Counted from the first letter of the stretch, positions 25,181 through 35,400 are shown. The stretch is 64,000 nt of DNA from Paenibacillus pinisoli (GCF_003605435.1 NZ_QXQB01000001.1:930001-994000); one strand, 5' to 3'. Notes: generated from the letters alone by a model not told the origin. Translations and numbers: made by a program.

Positions 25181-25953
25181 AATTGGTCAACCCTGTAAGA
25201 ATCAGTGTCGACAAACAACGTGCAGTTCGAATGGGTTCGCAGGATCGAAGCCGGACATTCCGTCGTAATCGGCCCGGATAGTGTCTTATTCACCGCCTCG
25301 CGCTTGGTCGCTCCCGGCACGATGCAATATAAATGCTTGCCCGACAAAAGCGTCGGAATAGTCAAAGTCAGCGCATGGGTCGGCACATCGTCGAACTGAG
25401 GAAAACATCCGTCATTCACCTGCTGCTGCCGGCAAACCGCATCCAGCTCTACCGGCTTCACCCAGAGCGGATCATGAAAATCAGCCACCGGCGGATCGTT
25501 GAAGGCAAGATGCCCGTTCTCTCCGATTCCCAGGCAGACGATATCAATCGGCTGTTCCTGAAGCAGCTGGGCATATCGGCGGCATTCCTCCTCGGCCGAG
25601 CCGGTACTGTCAATGAGATGAATGCGGCCGGGCTGAACCCGATTGAATAAGCGCTCGCAGATATACGTACTGAATTTTTGCGCGGAGTCGGCAGACAGAC
25701 CTATATATTCATCCATATGAAAGGCGGTCACCTTCGACCAGTCTATGCCATCTGCCTGCGCAAGCCGATCGACGAATTCATTCTGAGACGGCGCGGATGC
25801 AAAAATCATGCGCACCTGACCCTGCTGCGAAATCAACAGCTTCATCCGCTCTATGACCTGTTCCGCTGCGGTTTCGCCCATCTCTTGCCGCGTACGGTAT
25901 ACCTGAATCTCCAACTGATCCACTTGTTTGATCTCCAGCGGTTTCGTCTTCAT
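25177..25953 (-). CDS. nagB: Glucosamine-6-phosphate deaminase
   Basis: A 258-residue enzyme converting glucosamine-6-phosphate to fructose-6-phosphate and ammonia. It has FASAPSQNEF for sugar phosphate, FHMDEYIGLSAD with the catalytic Asp, and GIGENGHLAFNDPP. ATG 25953 (the second of two close ATGs) has CGGAGGG seven bases upstream. The sequence departs from short classical NagB, and a related 6-phospho-amino-sugar deaminase is possible, but its partner is nagA. Confidence 0.92.
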   Translation of the reverse strand: MKTKPLEIKQVDQLEIQVYRTRQEMGETAAEQVIERMKLLISQQGQVRMIFASAPSQNEFVDRLAQADGIDWSKVTAFHMDEYIGLSADSAQKFSTYICERLFNRVQPGRIHLIDSTGSAEEECRRYAQLLQEQPIDIVCLGIGENGHLAFNDPPVADFHDPLWVKPVELDAVCRQQQVNDGCFPQFDDVPTHALTLTIPTLLSGKHLYCIVPGATKREAVNKTLSGPITTECPASILRTHSNCTLFVDTDSYRVDQL

Positions 25954-26021
25954 GTGCATTCCCTCCGAGTATATGGAAATATAAGTTGATCGAATGATTC
26001 TGCTCCGCATGTTTGTTCATT

Positions 26022-27095
26022 TCATTTGTTCAACTTATAGTCGTTTGTTCGTTCTCTTTCTTTCGTCACCGCTTCCCATGCACCGTTCAGATATACCGCT
26101 CCCAGCGCACGGTCGTATAGCCCGTAGCCCGGCTTGCCCGTCTCCCCCCAGATCATCCGGCCATGATCCGGCCTGATTGGTCCGGCGAAATCAATATCGC
26201 GCAACGCGCGGATGATTTCCACCATATCCAGCGATCCAGCACTCGAGAGATGCGCGGATTCCTGGAATGATCTAGGCCCCGTCCATTTCACATTGCGGGC
26301 ATGAACGAAATTGACTCTGTCTTTTGCCCCAAAATAACGGATCATCTCCGGCACGTCATTGGACGGGTCCGCTCCCAGGGAGCCGCTGCATAGGCAGAGA
26401 CCATGGCTCGGACTGTCATGCAGCCCGATCAGACGCTCCAGGTTTTGCCGATTGGTAATAATGCGCGGCAAGCCAAAGATCGGCCATGGCGGATCATCCG
26501 GATGAATTGCCATGCGAAGCCCGACTTCATCGGCCACCGGCATAATCGCTTGGATGAAATAGGCGAGGTTTTCCCACAGCTTTTCCTCTGGAACCGATTG
26601 ATAATGATCGAATAAAATTTGCAGCTGCCCATCCTCATAGCTGGTGTCCCAGCCGGGAAGCTTCAGCTCGCCGGAGAGCGGATTCATGCGCTCAATGACT
26701 TCTTCCTCATAGATCAGCGCGGTTGAACCGTCATCCAGCTCATAATCAAGCGAGGAGCGAGTCCAGTCGAACACCGGCATGAAATTGTAGCAAACGACCG
26801 GGATTTCCGCTTTCGCCAAGTTGCGCAGCGTCTGCTTATAATTCCCGATATAGCGGTCGCGCGTCGGTAAGCCGATTTTGATATCTTCGTGCACAGGCAC
26901 GCTTTCAATCACTTCCAATTGTAAGCCCGCAGCTTCAATCGTTTGTTTCAATGCCACAATGTTCTCATACGGCCATACCTCCCCAACAGGAATATCATAA
27001 ATGGCCGTTACAATACCGCCGACGCCGGGAATTTGACGGATCTTCTCTAATGTTACGGGATCTTGATGTCCGAACCATCGGAATGACATTTTCAT
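26022..27095 (-). CDS. uxuA: Mannonate dehydratase
   Basis: A 357-residue UxuA-family enzyme, D-mannonate to 2-keto-3-deoxygluconate. It has [30 protein letters not shown] at the start, [18 protein letters not shown] in the middle and [11 protein letters not shown] and [11 protein letters not shown] near the C-terminus, with His, Cys and Asp residues fitting the metal site. ATG follows AGGAGG by eight bases. It lies between nagB and an SDR that may make or use mannonate, which points to uronate breakdown. No 2-keto-3-deoxygluconate kinase or aldolase is in the window. Confidence 0.93.
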   Translation of the reverse strand: MKMSFRWFGHQDPVTLEKIRQIPGVGGIVTAIYDIPVGEVWPYENIVALKQTIEAAGLQLEVIESVPVHEDIKIGLPTRDRYIGNYKQTLRNLAKAEIPVVCYNFMPVFDWTRSSLDYELDDGSTALIYEEEVIERMNPLSGELKLPGWDTSYEDGQLQILFDHYQSVPEEKLWENLAYFIQAIMPVADEVGLRMAIHPDDPPWPIFGLPRIITNRQNLERLIGLHDSPSHGLCLCSGSLGADPSNDVPEMIRYFGAKDRVNFVHARNVKWTGPRSFQESAHLSSAGSLDMVEIIRALRDIDFAGPIRPDHGRMIWGETGKPGYGLYDRALGAVYLNGAWEAVTKERERTNDYKLNK

Positions 27096-27123
27096 TTCAA
27101 GCGCCTCCTGCCCTAGGTGATTG

Positions 27124-27891
27124 TTATATCGTCATAGCCCCGAAGCCGCCGTCGACTCGCAACAGCGTGCCGGTGACAAAGCTTGATGCCCGCTCCGCAG
27201 CCAGATAGACCGCGGCTCCTTGCAATTCCTCGGGATTCCCGAAGCGTCCCATCGGCGTATGGCCCATAATCGCATTCGTCCTCTCCTCGGACAAGATGCT
27301 GCGATTTTGCTCAGCGGGAAAAAATCCCGGAATGATGGCATTCACCCGAACGCCCGCTGGGGCGAACTCACGAGCCAGAAACTTCGTCATATTGTTGACC
27401 GCCGCCTTGGACGCGGAATAAGTAAATACGCGAGATAAAGGAGGATCAGATGAAACGGATGAAATATTGATGATGCTTCCGCCGTTTCCCTGCTGCACCA
27501 TCTGCCTGCCAAATATCTGGCAAGCAAGAAACACGCTCTTCAGATTGACATCCATGATCGAATCCCATTCCTCGGATGTAATCTCAAAAAAAGGCGTAGC
27601 GCTGTTGATGCCGGGGCAATTCATAACAATATCGACTTGGCCCGACCATGCCAGCACCTCAGCCAGCACGCGCTTCAAATCTGCTTCCTGCGTGGCGTCG
27701 GCCGCAAAGCATCGGGAAGCGCCTCCGGTTTCTTCGATCCGCCTGCTCACCTCGCGCGACTTGTCCTGATTTCTCCCTACTATGGCAAGCTGCGCTCCAT
27801 GAGCAGCCAGGGCCATCGCCATCGTTCCGCCAAGCGTGCTGTTTCCGCCAATGACAACTGCCGTTTTCCCCGACAAATCAAAAAGATTCAT
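27124..27891 (-). CDS. SDR oxidoreductase, probable D-mannonate oxidoreductase-like
   Basis: A 255-residue classical short-chain dehydrogenase with an altered dinucleotide motif GGNSTLGG (15-22), a catalytic Ser in ISSVSS and the YSASK pair of Tyr and Lys. Being next to uxuA, it is a reasonable candidate for fructuronate reductase of the SDR type (D-mannonate oxidoreductase) seen in Bacillota. Other sugar or sugar-acid dehydrogenases of the family fit equally from sequence alone. Its ATG overlaps the stop of the SIS gene by four bases. Confidence 0.88.
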   Translation of the reverse strand: MNLFDLSGKTAVVIGGNSTLGGTMAMALAAHGAQLAIVGRNQDKSREVSRRIEETGGASRCFAADATQEADLKRVLAEVLAWSGQVDIVMNCPGINSATPFFEITSEEWDSIMDVNLKSVFLACQIFGRQMVQQGNGGSIINISSVSSDPPLSRVFTYSASKAAVNNMTKFLAREFAPAGVRVNAIIPGFFPAEQNRSILSEERTNAIMGHTPMGRFGNPEELQGAAVYLAAERASSFVTGTLLRVDGGFGAMTI

Positions 27892-28646
27892 AGTTTCTTG
27901 ATCCTGTCTTTGAACTTTCCGATGAATCGGGCGTTGGCTTCATCGCCGCCGGTCGCATTGCCGCTCATCCAGATCGGCGGTTGAATGCCTTCCTCGGCCA
28001 GCAGCCCGATCGTTTCGGCAACCAGTGAATTCAGCAAGTATGCATTGGCAAAGGTGGAGATAGCCGCCACTTGCTGCTCAATGTCGCCAACCTGCAGGAT
28101 CGCATCCCCGACAGGAACCTTGCTGTCCAGCACTACATCCACAAGATCATGCAGATTTTGCTTGGAAGGATGTCTGGCCGCATGGCCGGCCGGCGTCTCC
28201 GTCGCATGGCGAACCGAAGTGACTCCGATCGTGCGTACCCCTCGCTTCTTCGCTTCCAGCGCCGCATCAATCGTAGCGGCATTGATGCCGTATGCATTAA
28301 TAATGATAAGCAGATCGCCTTCTTGCAGCCCGTAATCGTCGATCACGATTCTGCCGTGACCCGGCAGTCGCTCGGTCGCCATGGATCGCAATGCTCCTCC
28401 GCTTAGCAATGTGCCTTCATCGAGAATTGCGCTAATATGCATCAATCCGCCCGCCCGGAAAAATATTTCCTGCGATCCAAGATTGGAATGGCCGCCAGGC
28501 CCATACGCATAGACAAGTCTGTCCTGCTTGATCTGATCGGCTGTCATTCGGGCAGCCTGCAGTACAGCCTCCTGCTCTTCATCATGCAACAGCTGGATAT
28601 GAGCGATCACTTTATTGAAGTATTGGGTCATGAGCTTCGTGCTCAT
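27888..28646 (-). CDS. SIS-domain sugar-phosphate protein (UPF0309-like)
   Basis: A 252-residue protein with a single sugar isomerase (SIS) domain: YAYGPGGHSNLGSQEIFFRAGG (about 46-67), DLLIIINAYGINAATIDAALEAKKRGVRTIGVTS (about 111-144). SIS domains bind phosphosugars as isomerases, deaminases or sensors. Presence with nagA and nagB suggests an amino-sugar phosphate ligand; the reaction is not known. ATG 28646 follows GGGAGG by seven bases. The gene start lies inside the end of the ceramidase-like gene (35-bp overlap), so the two are coupled. Confidence 0.85.
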   Translation of the reverse strand: MSTKLMTQYFNKVIAHIQLLHDEEQEAVLQAARMTADQIKQDRLVYAYGPGGHSNLGSQEIFFRAGGLMHISAILDEGTLLSGGALRSMATERLPGHGRIVIDDYGLQEGDLLIIINAYGINAATIDAALEAKKRGVRTIGVTSVRHATETPAGHAARHPSKQNLHDLVDVVLDSKVPVGDAILQVGDIEQQVAAISTFANAYLLNSLVAETIGLLAEEGIQPPIWMSGNATGGDEANARFIGKFKDRIKKL

Positions 28647-29880
28647 CCTGATTCCTCCCATCCTTGATTAACAGCAGCTCTCTTATTTTTTGTAGAATCG
28701 TATCCTCAAGAGAAGGTGCAAATCTTGCCGGCAATTGAAAAAAAACATGCGATTCATCCGCCTCATATCCGCCCTCTCCAAGCTGCTTCGCAGTTGGAAT
28801 ATAGCCGAGCATCCCGTTGCTGTAACCAAGCGGCAGCACCTTCCCTGCTGAGTGCTCCTTCACATAGCTCCCGTATTCGGTGACAACTTCCCCATCCATT
28901 GCCAGCAGCGATAGTTCATCCGCAATCGCAACTAGACGGATATGGAACAGCACGGGCTCCCTGCGGCTGACTGTGTCCGGCTCCGCTTCCAAAGGCAGCT
29001 CAGCGGTGACTGATCTGCTGCCGATCATTACAGGATTCATCCGGCGCATCGGCTTCCGCATTACGCTCATTACTTGATCCGCCAGCTCGGCGCCGAAGCG
29101 TACAACCTCCGCGTCGCCTCCCCGGTAAAACTGGCCGTCTCTGATCAAGCGCGGTCTGACGTCTCCGCAGCAGCCCTGCATATAAAACGCCATCGCATCC
29201 GTACCGAGCTGCTCCTCCACAAGCGCCATCGCTACGCCTGGAAACTCGGATGAAATCAAATTCTGGTCTGTCGTCGTCGGATGGCAGGCAAAATGCACCA
29301 TAACCGCCTTCTGCCGATTGTTCCCGGCAACAAAACGGATCACATTCAATTCAGGATCGACAACGCCTTCCTCATTGGGAGCCATCCGAATTTCTCCGTC
29401 CTCCTGCCGTCTTCGGTTAATGCCAATCCCGCAATGTCCGATGCCCCGCTCCATCGTCACGGGCTCCAGATTGCCGAATGCTTCTTCGATCGCTTCAGCC
29501 AGCTTCAGCTCCAGAAACTCCACGTATTGCGGGTCCATCCGGCCAATGGCATGCCCGAACCGGTCGCTCGTCTGCGGACCCGAATGCGTATGGCTGGCAT
29601 TCAGAATGACAGCCGAGGATGCAATGCCCCAGCGGCGGCTGATCATGGCGTAAAGCCGCTCCATACGCTCTGATCCCCACCAGATAATGTCCGCCGCAAC
29701 CATTAAGGCCAGCGCTCGCTCACCTGAAGTACGGCTTGACTGCATAACCATCGCTTTCAAATATAGCGGATGCGCCTCCCCTGCCATCTGCCCGGTTCGG
29801 TGTCCAAACCCTGCGAGCGGCACAGGAAGCAGCGGTGTTATATTGCGTCTGGCAACTCCCAGACTAAGTGTGACGGTCAT
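28612..29880 (-). CDS. Neutral/alkaline ceramidase-like hydrolase (N-terminal domain only)
   Basis: A 422-residue protein similar to the N-terminal catalytic domain of neutral ceramidases: GVARRNITPLLPVPLAGFGHRTGQM at the start, LNASHTHSGPQTSD with the metal-ligating His residues, HFACHPTT and FYMQGCCGDVRPR. It lacks the C-terminal domain and any signal peptide, so it is cytoplasmic. Members with this layout occur within bacterial carbohydrate operons, where they probably cleave small amide or ester bonds rather than ceramide; the substrate is unknown. ATG has GAGGGGG eight bases upstream. Confidence 0.82.
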   Translation of the reverse strand: MTVTLSLGVARRNITPLLPVPLAGFGHRTGQMAGEAHPLYLKAMVMQSSRTSGERALALMVAADIIWWGSERMERLYAMISRRWGIASSAVILNASHTHSGPQTSDRFGHAIGRMDPQYVEFLELKLAEAIEEAFGNLEPVTMERGIGHCGIGINRRRQEDGEIRMAPNEEGVVDPELNVIRFVAGNNRQKAVMVHFACHPTTTDQNLISSEFPGVAMALVEEQLGTDAMAFYMQGCCGDVRPRLIRDGQFYRGGDAEVVRFGAELADQVMSVMRKPMRRMNPVMIGSRSVTAELPLEAEPDTVSRREPVLFHIRLVAIADELSLLAMDGEVVTEYGSYVKEHSAGKVLPLGYSNGMLGYIPTAKQLGEGGYEADESHVFFQLPARFAPSLEDTILQKIRELLLIKDGRNQDEHEAHDPILQ

Positions 29881-29916
29881 CGGTTGATCCCCCTCGCTGC
29901 TAGCCGTTCAGCCCGG

Positions 29917-31188
29917 TTAAGACGGCCTCGCAGCCAGCAATTCAATGGTCAGCAGCACGTTCCGCATAATGTGATAAGGATCCTTCACCGGAAGCGCAAC
30001 CACCTTCTGCACCGGTTGCCCTTGCCGATCGCGAATCTGAATCCATTCGCCAACCAGCGGATCAGGATGCGGGAACGTGCGGAACACATATTGATGCATT
30101 TGCTCGTACATGTGCTGGAACTGTTCATCCTGCGTCAGCTCATGGCCTAACAAAAACGTATATAACGCTTCGGAATGGGGCCACCAAATTTTCATATCCC
30201 ATGTATCGCAGATCAGCGACTCATACCCGTCGTTGATTTGCCGGCCGCGCGGCTCGCCTCCATCCCGGTCCACATAGCGGTAAAGTCCGCCATATGCCCC
30301 ATCCCAACCAATCTGGAACGCCTTCTTGATCACGCGTCCCGCCTTCTCGATCAGCTCTGGACGGCCCAGCTTGCGCGCTTCCTGGAGCACAAACCACATG
30401 CACTCGATCGAATGTCCGGGGGCGATTTGCCTGGCGAGCAGCGTATCGCGGCCCGATTCATGAAGCGGCAGCAGCTCGGTCAACAGATCATCCTCATGCA
30501 CAAACCTGTCCATGATTTCATTCATATAATGCTTGCTGCGTTCGCGAATCTCCGGCCCCGCCGGATGGGAAGCGGCCATCAACGCATCCGCCAGCTCCTG
30601 CGCCACATTCAGCATAATCATCGCGAACGACTGTGAGGCAAAGCCGTCGGGAACCGGATAAGGCTCGCTGCGCACGCTTCCCGCCTCCAGTCTGGCCTCA
30701 ATGCTTCTATACAGCTTCAAAGCCTGTTCAAGCGCTTCGCTATCGTTCTGCGCCCGGGCATATTCGGCAAAGCCCAATACGACGAAACCGTCCGCATAGA
30801 AGCTGAGATCATACCCTTGCCCCGGGATAAATTCCTTTTTCTCCCCTGACTCTGTCAGCAAGTAAGCGCAATTCCCATTATCCAGAAACACATGCTTCGC
30901 AAGAAAAGATACCGTCTTTCCGGCATGCTCCAGCATGTCGTCCGCCTTCCAGCCAAGCTGCTTCTCGTCCAGCAATCCCTGACGGCACATCCGGGCCATC
31001 CGCGACAGAATCCAGACGAATCTTCCTTGCGACCAAGTGAACTTATCGGTGCTTAACAATTCTGTTCCTTCATTATTAAAGCAGGTGTATATACCGCCAT
31101 GGGTCCGGTCCAGCGCACGCTGCCAGAAAGGCCATAGGCTTTCCTGAAGATGATCCCGGTAAAACGAAAGCATGCTGTTCATTTGCAT
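29917..31188 (-). CDS. AGE-family N-acylglucosamine 2-epimerase-like enzyme
   Basis: A 423-residue (alpha/alpha)6-barrel protein of the AGE/cellobiose-epimerase family, with FWQRALDRTHGGIYTCFNNEG at the start, the conserved YDLSFYADGFVVLGFAEYA in the first third and His-containing PGHSIECMWFVLQEA and DTWDMKIWWPHSEAL in the barrel, the expected catalytic His positions. The family interconverts glucose-type and mannose-type sugars at C2, including N-acyl amino sugars. The start is uncertain (31188 or the ATG two codons downstream; only a weak GGGTG lies upstream). It follows the permease gene by 14 bp. Confidence 0.87.
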   Translation of the reverse strand: MQMNSMLSFYRDHLQESLWPFWQRALDRTHGGIYTCFNNEGTELLSTDKFTWSQGRFVWILSRMARMCRQGLLDEKQLGWKADDMLEHAGKTVSFLAKHVFLDNGNCAYLLTESGEKKEFIPGQGYDLSFYADGFVVLGFAEYARAQNDSEALEQALKLYRSIEARLEAGSVRSEPYPVPDGFASQSFAMIMLNVAQELADALMAASHPAGPEIRERSKHYMNEIMDRFVHEDDLLTELLPLHESGRDTLLARQIAPGHSIECMWFVLQEARKLGRPELIEKAGRVIKKAFQIGWDGAYGGLYRYVDRDGGEPRGRQINDGYESLICDTWDMKIWWPHSEALYTFLLGHELTQDEQFQHMYEQMHQYVFRTFPHPDPLVGEWIQIRDRQGQPVQKVVALPVKDPYHIMRNVLLTIELLAARPS

Positions 31189-31202
31189 TCACCCGTTCAT
31201 CC

Positions 31203-32030
31203 TTATTTGCTTCCCGTCATGCTGATGCTCTCAATGATGTGCTTTCTCAAGAAGATAAACACTAGCAAGATAGGCAATACCGACATGACCGAACCTGCCG
31301 ACATGACTGTCAAATCAATAGAAAAGGCGGACTGGAACATCGCCAGGCCGAGTTCCATCGTATACAGCTTCGTATCGCCAACGACGAGCAGCGGCCAAAT
31401 AAAGGCGTTCCAGGCTTCGATGAAGGCGAAAATGCCGAGCGCACTCATCGGCGCTTTGCATAGCGGAGCCACGATACGGAAGAATATGCGCCACTCCGAG
31501 GCCCCCTCCATCCTTGCCGCTTCCAGCATCTCATCCGGAATCTGCTGCATAATGTTTTGCCGCATGAAGAATATCCCGAAGCTCATAACCAGATAAGGTG
31601 CGACCAATCCGCGGAAGTTGTTCAGCATATCCAGCTTCTGCATTTGCAAATATAAAGGAATCATATAGATTTCGAATGGCACGATCGCAGTCGCCAGCAG
31701 AATGGCGAATAAGGCCGCGCCGCCGACAAAGCGGAATTTTGCAAAAATGTAGCCGGCAAGCAGCGAGGTAAATACAATCGCCACCGCCGAAATCGTCGCC
31801 ATCCGCAAGCTGTTCCAGAAATAAAGATGAAAAGGCACGGCGTCGAATACGGCGAGGAAGTTATCCAGCTTAAACGATTTTGGAATAAAAGACGGCGGCC
31901 ACACGTTCAGCTCAGTCGGCGTTTTGAATGCCGTCGAGATCATCCAAAGAAAAGGAATGATCATGATAACGGCCCCGATGGTCAAGACAATGATTCGGAT
32001 AATGCTGGAAAGCCGTTTTTGCTTGGTCAT
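31203..32030 (-). CDS. Carbohydrate ABC permease, MalG type
   Basis: A 275-residue permease with six membrane segments and the EAA loop EMLEAARMEGASEWRIFFRIVAPL (about 177-200). Its start overlaps the MalF-type stop by four bases (ATGA). It imports the substrate of the nag/uxu-type cluster. No ATPase gene is in the cluster, as for the other importers in this window. Confidence 0.93.
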   Translation of the reverse strand: MTKQKRLSSIIRIIVLTIGAVIMIIPFLWMISTAFKTPTELNVWPPSFIPKSFKLDNFLAVFDAVPFHLYFWNSLRMATISAVAIVFTSLLAGYIFAKFRFVGGAALFAILLATAIVPFEIYMIPLYLQMQKLDMLNNFRGLVAPYLVMSFGIFFMRQNIMQQIPDEMLEAARMEGASEWRIFFRIVAPLCKAPMSALGIFAFIEAWNAFIWPLLVVGDTKLYTMELGLAMFQSAFSIDLTVMSAGSVMSVLPILLVFIFLRKHIIESISMTGSK

Positions 32031-32950
32031 CGTTTCATCCTCCTGCCCGAACGATTTTTCTCGCGCGCCAATCCCATCTGAATGCCAGTCAAAACCAGTA
32101 CGATCAAGAACAAGATCACGGCTTCAGCCGATGCATAACCCATATTGAAGAATCGGAAAGCGTTTTCAATCATGTCATATACAAGCACTCGCACTACATA
32201 ACCCGGCGAACCCTGAATATCCGATGCTAGCACATAGATTTGGCTGAACACATTATACCCGTGGATCAGAGTAATGACAGATACGAATACCGTTATCGGC
32301 TTCAGCAAAGGGATTGTAATATAACGGAAAGCTTTCAGCCCGGTTGCTCCGTCAATGGAAGCCGCTTCATAATATTCCTTCGAAATCCCGGTTAAGCCTA
32401 CCGTAAAAATGATCATGTTGTAACCAATCGTCTTCCATACGGTAAGCATGATGACTGAAACGATAGCAAGCGTTGGATCAAGCAGCCATGGCTTCGGACT
32501 GATTCCGAAAAAGGACAATGCGTAGTTGAATAATCCTTGCTGCGAATCCAGAATCCACTTCCAGGTTACAGCTACCGGTACCATCGGCGTAATATACGGC
32601 AAGAAATAAATCGCCTCGTACCATGATTTGAACCGAATCCCCCTGGACAGCAAATACGCGATAATGAGTGCTATTGGCACGCTGAAGATTAAGATGCCGA
32701 AGGCGATAATCGTCGTGTTCTTGAGCGCAGTTAGGAAAGGATCGCTTTGAAACAAAATAACGAAGTTTTCCAATCCGACAAACGGCTTGTCGACAGACAC
32801 CATATCCCATTGAAACAAGCTGATATAGAAGGTCTTAACGATAGGAATGAACCGTAGATACGTGTAAATCGCTATGATCGGAGTCAGTCCCAGCAGCACA
32901 AACCAATGATGCGGCTTAAGCCGGAACCTTTTCTTCGCCAAAGTTGCCAT
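32027..32950 (-). CDS. Carbohydrate ABC permease, MalF type
   Basis: A 307-residue permease, six membrane segments; EAA loop EYYEAASIDGATGLKAFRYITIPLL at about 192-216. It follows the binding-protein gene, from which it is separated by a strong inverted repeat at 32980-33013, and forms the channel with the MalG-type subunit downstream. Confidence 0.93.
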   Translation of the reverse strand: MATLAKKRFRLKPHHWFVLLGLTPIIAIYTYLRFIPIVKTFYISLFQWDMVSVDKPFVGLENFVILFQSDPFLTALKNTTIIAFGILIFSVPIALIIAYLLSRGIRFKSWYEAIYFLPYITPMVPVAVTWKWILDSQQGLFNYALSFFGISPKPWLLDPTLAIVSVIMLTVWKTIGYNMIIFTVGLTGISKEYYEAASIDGATGLKAFRYITIPLLKPITVFVSVITLIHGYNVFSQIYVLASDIQGSPGYVVRVLVYDMIENAFRFFNMGYASAEAVILFLIVLVLTGIQMGLAREKNRSGRRMKR

Positions 32951-32979
32951 TGTTCATTTCCCTTTCATCCGTTAATAAG

Positions 32980-33013
32980 GAGAACCCTCCCCGTATACGG
33001 TTTGGGTTCCCGG
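32980..33013 (-). other. Intercistronic hairpin after the binding-protein gene
   Basis: GAACCC (32983-32988) pairs with GGGTTC (33005-33010) around CCGTATACGG (32992-33001), itself self-complementary. No T-run. It lies five bases past the binding-protein stop. Confidence 0.6.
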
Positions 33014-33018
33014 TTCGA

Positions 33019-34353
33019 TTACTCGGCCAAATGTCCCGCCTTCTTCAAGATAGCATTCGTATCTTTTGCCAGGTCCGCTAGGAATGCTTTCATTTTATCC
33101 GGATTATCGACGAACGAAGCATCCGTAAAGCCCTTCTCTGATAAACGATCTGCAAATTTAGTCAAGATTTCATCAAATTCCGGGATGGTCGGATAAGCAT
33201 GCAGCTCCTGCTTTGTGAAAAATGCCTTGAAAGCCGGATTTTCTTTGAAGAAATCCTCGAAGTCCAGATCCTCTCTCGCCGGCAGCCAACCTGTCATTTC
33301 GACCATCTGCTTATGGTTCTCAGGCTTCATCAGGAAGCGGATAAACTCCCAAGCCGCCTCTTCTTTCTCTTTGGCAGCATTCGTCACATAGAAGTCAGAC
33401 ATTCCGATGACGTTCGCTACAGGCAGCGGCGCAGTGGCGTATTCCAGATCCGGCGCCTTCTGTTTAATATCGCCGATGACCCAGGATTCGCGGACGAAGA
33501 ACGCGGCCATCTCCATCTCGAACGCTTCTGCGTCATGCTTGATCGTAGGATCGTCCGTTTTATATTTGTGAACCATGTCGATGTACATTTGCAGCGTTTT
33601 GAGCCCAGCTTCATTGTCGTAATTGGCTACATATTTCCCAGGAGACACTTCTTTTACAATGCTGCCCCCATGCTGTGCGAGCAGCGTCCAGAACTTCTCG
33701 CCCAGTCCGCTGCCGCCGCCCGTCAGGCGCAAGCTCATTCCTGCACGCTGCAAGTTGCCCGAGGCGTCTGTGACAGCCAGCTTTTGAGCATACTCCAAAA
33801 ATTGATCAATGCTGCTTGGCGGCTCTGTCAGTCCCGCTTCTGCGAACATTTTGGTATTGTAATAAATGACCCCTTTGCCGAGCTGATGAGGGATGCCGTA
33901 CACCACATCATTCACTTGAGCGCGGTCTGCGATCAAATCCGGGTAATTGCCGCCTGTCACAAGCTGGGAGAGATCGTCAGGCGCCTTCTTCAGCATATTG
34001 CCTTGAATGAATCGCAGGGCAATGACTGGATTCAGCGATACAATATCCGCTGCGCTGCTGGACGGCAAGCCTGCAGCGACTTTTTTCTCGAAATCTCTAA
34101 GCGGGAAGGAAGCGATGTTAACTGTGACGTTCGGATGCTCCTTCTTATAATCCTCCGCCATCTTCTTATACCAAGGATCAAGCTCCGGGTATCCTCCCCA
34201 GATGGTAAGCTCTACCGGCTTATTTTGCTTATTGCCGTCTTTTGAATCGTTTTTTTGCGAGTTCGGATTGTTAGCGCTTGAGCAGCCGGCAAGGGCCAGC
34301 GACACAATTAAGACTAGAGAAATTAGCGTGATCAACCTCTTATTTGCTTTCAT
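33019..34353 (-). CDS. Extracellular sugar-binding lipoprotein
   Basis: A 444-residue lipoprotein: signal peptide with lipobox LAGC (Cys24), Asn/Lys-rich linker, then a family 1 binding domain (VELTIWGGYPELDPWYKKMAEDYKKEHPNVTVNI). First structural gene after the LacI regulator and binding subunit for the two downstream permeases. By context it binds a glycan fragment with amino sugar and/or uronate units (inferred). Confidence 0.93.
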   Translation of the reverse strand: MKANKRLITLISLVLIVSLALAGCSSANNPNSQKNDSKDGNKQNKPVELTIWGGYPELDPWYKKMAEDYKKEHPNVTVNIASFPLRDFEKKVAAGLPSSSAADIVSLNPVIALRFIQGNMLKKAPDDLSQLVTGGNYPDLIADRAQVNDVVYGIPHQLGKGVIYYNTKMFAEAGLTEPPSSIDQFLEYAQKLAVTDASGNLQRAGMSLRLTGGGSGLGEKFWTLLAQHGGSIVKEVSPGKYVANYDNEAGLKTLQMYIDMVHKYKTDDPTIKHDAEAFEMEMAAFFVRESWVIGDIKQKAPDLEYATAPLPVANVIGMSDFYVTNAAKEKEEAAWEFIRFLMKPENHKQMVEMTGWLPAREDLDFEDFFKENPAFKAFFTKQELHAYPTIPEFDEILTKFADRLSEKGFTDASFVDNPDKMKAFLADLAKDTNAILKKAGHLAE

Positions 34354-34380
34354 CGGAAGTCCTCCTAGACGGAATTTTCG

Positions 34381-35382
34381 TTAGTGAAGCGATTTCACAG
34401 AAGAACGAACAACCAATTTTTCATCTAGCGTAACTTGCCTGTATTCCGCAACTTCCTCTTCAAAAATACGTTCAAACAAAATCTTTGCCAGCAGCTTGCC
34501 CGCATCGTAAGTCGGGATGGAAACCGATGTGAGCGGAAAAATCATAAGCTCGATATCGTCAAAGCCAACGAGCGAAAGATCCTCGGGAATTTTCAAGCCG
34601 GCGCTTTCACAGGCTTTAATTACCCCCATCGCAATAACATCGTCAAAACAAATCAATGCGGTCGGACGATCCTTCATGGCAATCAGCTGGTTACCCACAT
34701 CGACCCCATCCTCCAAATGTTTGGCTTCATGGAAGACATGCTCTTCCGATAAGCTGAGGCCGCTGGCCATCATCGCATCCTTAAATCCCTGGAACCTAAG
34801 TTTGGAAGCTCTCGATGTTCGCTGGCCCGTAACAAACCCGATTTTTTTATGCCCGTTCGCGATCAAATGGTTGGTTACCTGAATGCTTCCGTTATAGTCA
34901 TCGAACTGTACATAGTCGCAGGTCAATCCCGGAATCGAACCGAGCAGAGTAAACGGGATTTTCTTTCTCTTTAATTCATAAATGTGATCGAAATCCACAC
35001 CTTCCAGCAGCGGAGCGATAATGAGGCCATCTACCCGTTTGCCGACCATAGCCGTGACTTGAGTGACTTCCACCATATGATTCTCGCCGCTGCTGCATAA
35101 GAAAACGGTATATCCATGCTCATTGGCAACTTCCTGTACACCTTTCGTAATCCGATTGTAGAAAGGGTTGGTAATGTCTTTAATGACCAGGCCAATCGTT
35201 TTTGTGAATTTGGATGTGAGTCCTCTGGCAATTTCATTGGGGACATAGCCATGCTTTTCGGCCGCCTCCAATACCTTCGCTCTGGTCTTCTCTGAAAATC
35301 CGGATTTGTTGTTCAGAACCCCTGACACTGTGCTTTTTGCCAAACCGGTTATTCTTGCCAGATCCGCAATCGTGATATTCAT
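34381..35382 (-). CDS. LacI-family transcriptional regulator of the nag/uxu-type cluster
   Basis: A 333-residue regulator with helix-turn-helix NITIADLARITGLAKSTVSGVLNNKSGF and a sugar-binding effector domain (GLVIKDITNPFYNRI, DGLIIAPLL, ALICFDDVIAMGVI, VGFDDIELMIFPLTSV). ATG 35382 is chosen with AGGAGG nine bases upstream; a GTG two codons earlier is too close to that site. It is first in the cluster (27 bp before the binding-protein gene). Two identical operators lie in its promoter region (35401 and 35477), so it represses itself and the operon unless an inducer is present. Confidence 0.92.
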   Translation of the reverse strand: MNITIADLARITGLAKSTVSGVLNNKSGFSEKTRAKVLEAAEKHGYVPNEIARGLTSKFTKTIGLVIKDITNPFYNRITKGVQEVANEHGYTVFLCSSGENHMVEVTQVTAMVGKRVDGLIIAPLLEGVDFDHIYELKRKKIPFTLLGSIPGLTCDYVQFDDYNGSIQVTNHLIANGHKKIGFVTGQRTSRASKLRFQGFKDAMMASGLSLSEEHVFHEAKHLEDGVDVGNQLIAMKDRPTALICFDDVIAMGVIKACESAGLKIPEDLSLVGFDDIELMIFPLTSVSIPTYDAGKLLAKILFERIFEEEVAEYRQVTLDEKLVVRSSVKSLH

Positions 35383-35400
35383 AATCACGCCCCTCCTGTT

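Noticed and set aside
28612-29880. A true secreted ceramidase
   Set aside because: No signal peptide, no C-terminal domain, and a location inside a sugar operon argue against ceramide as substrate.
33199-34245. Open frame of 348 codons opposite the binding-protein gene
   Set aside because: Antisense shadow of a clear lipoprotein gene on the minus strand.
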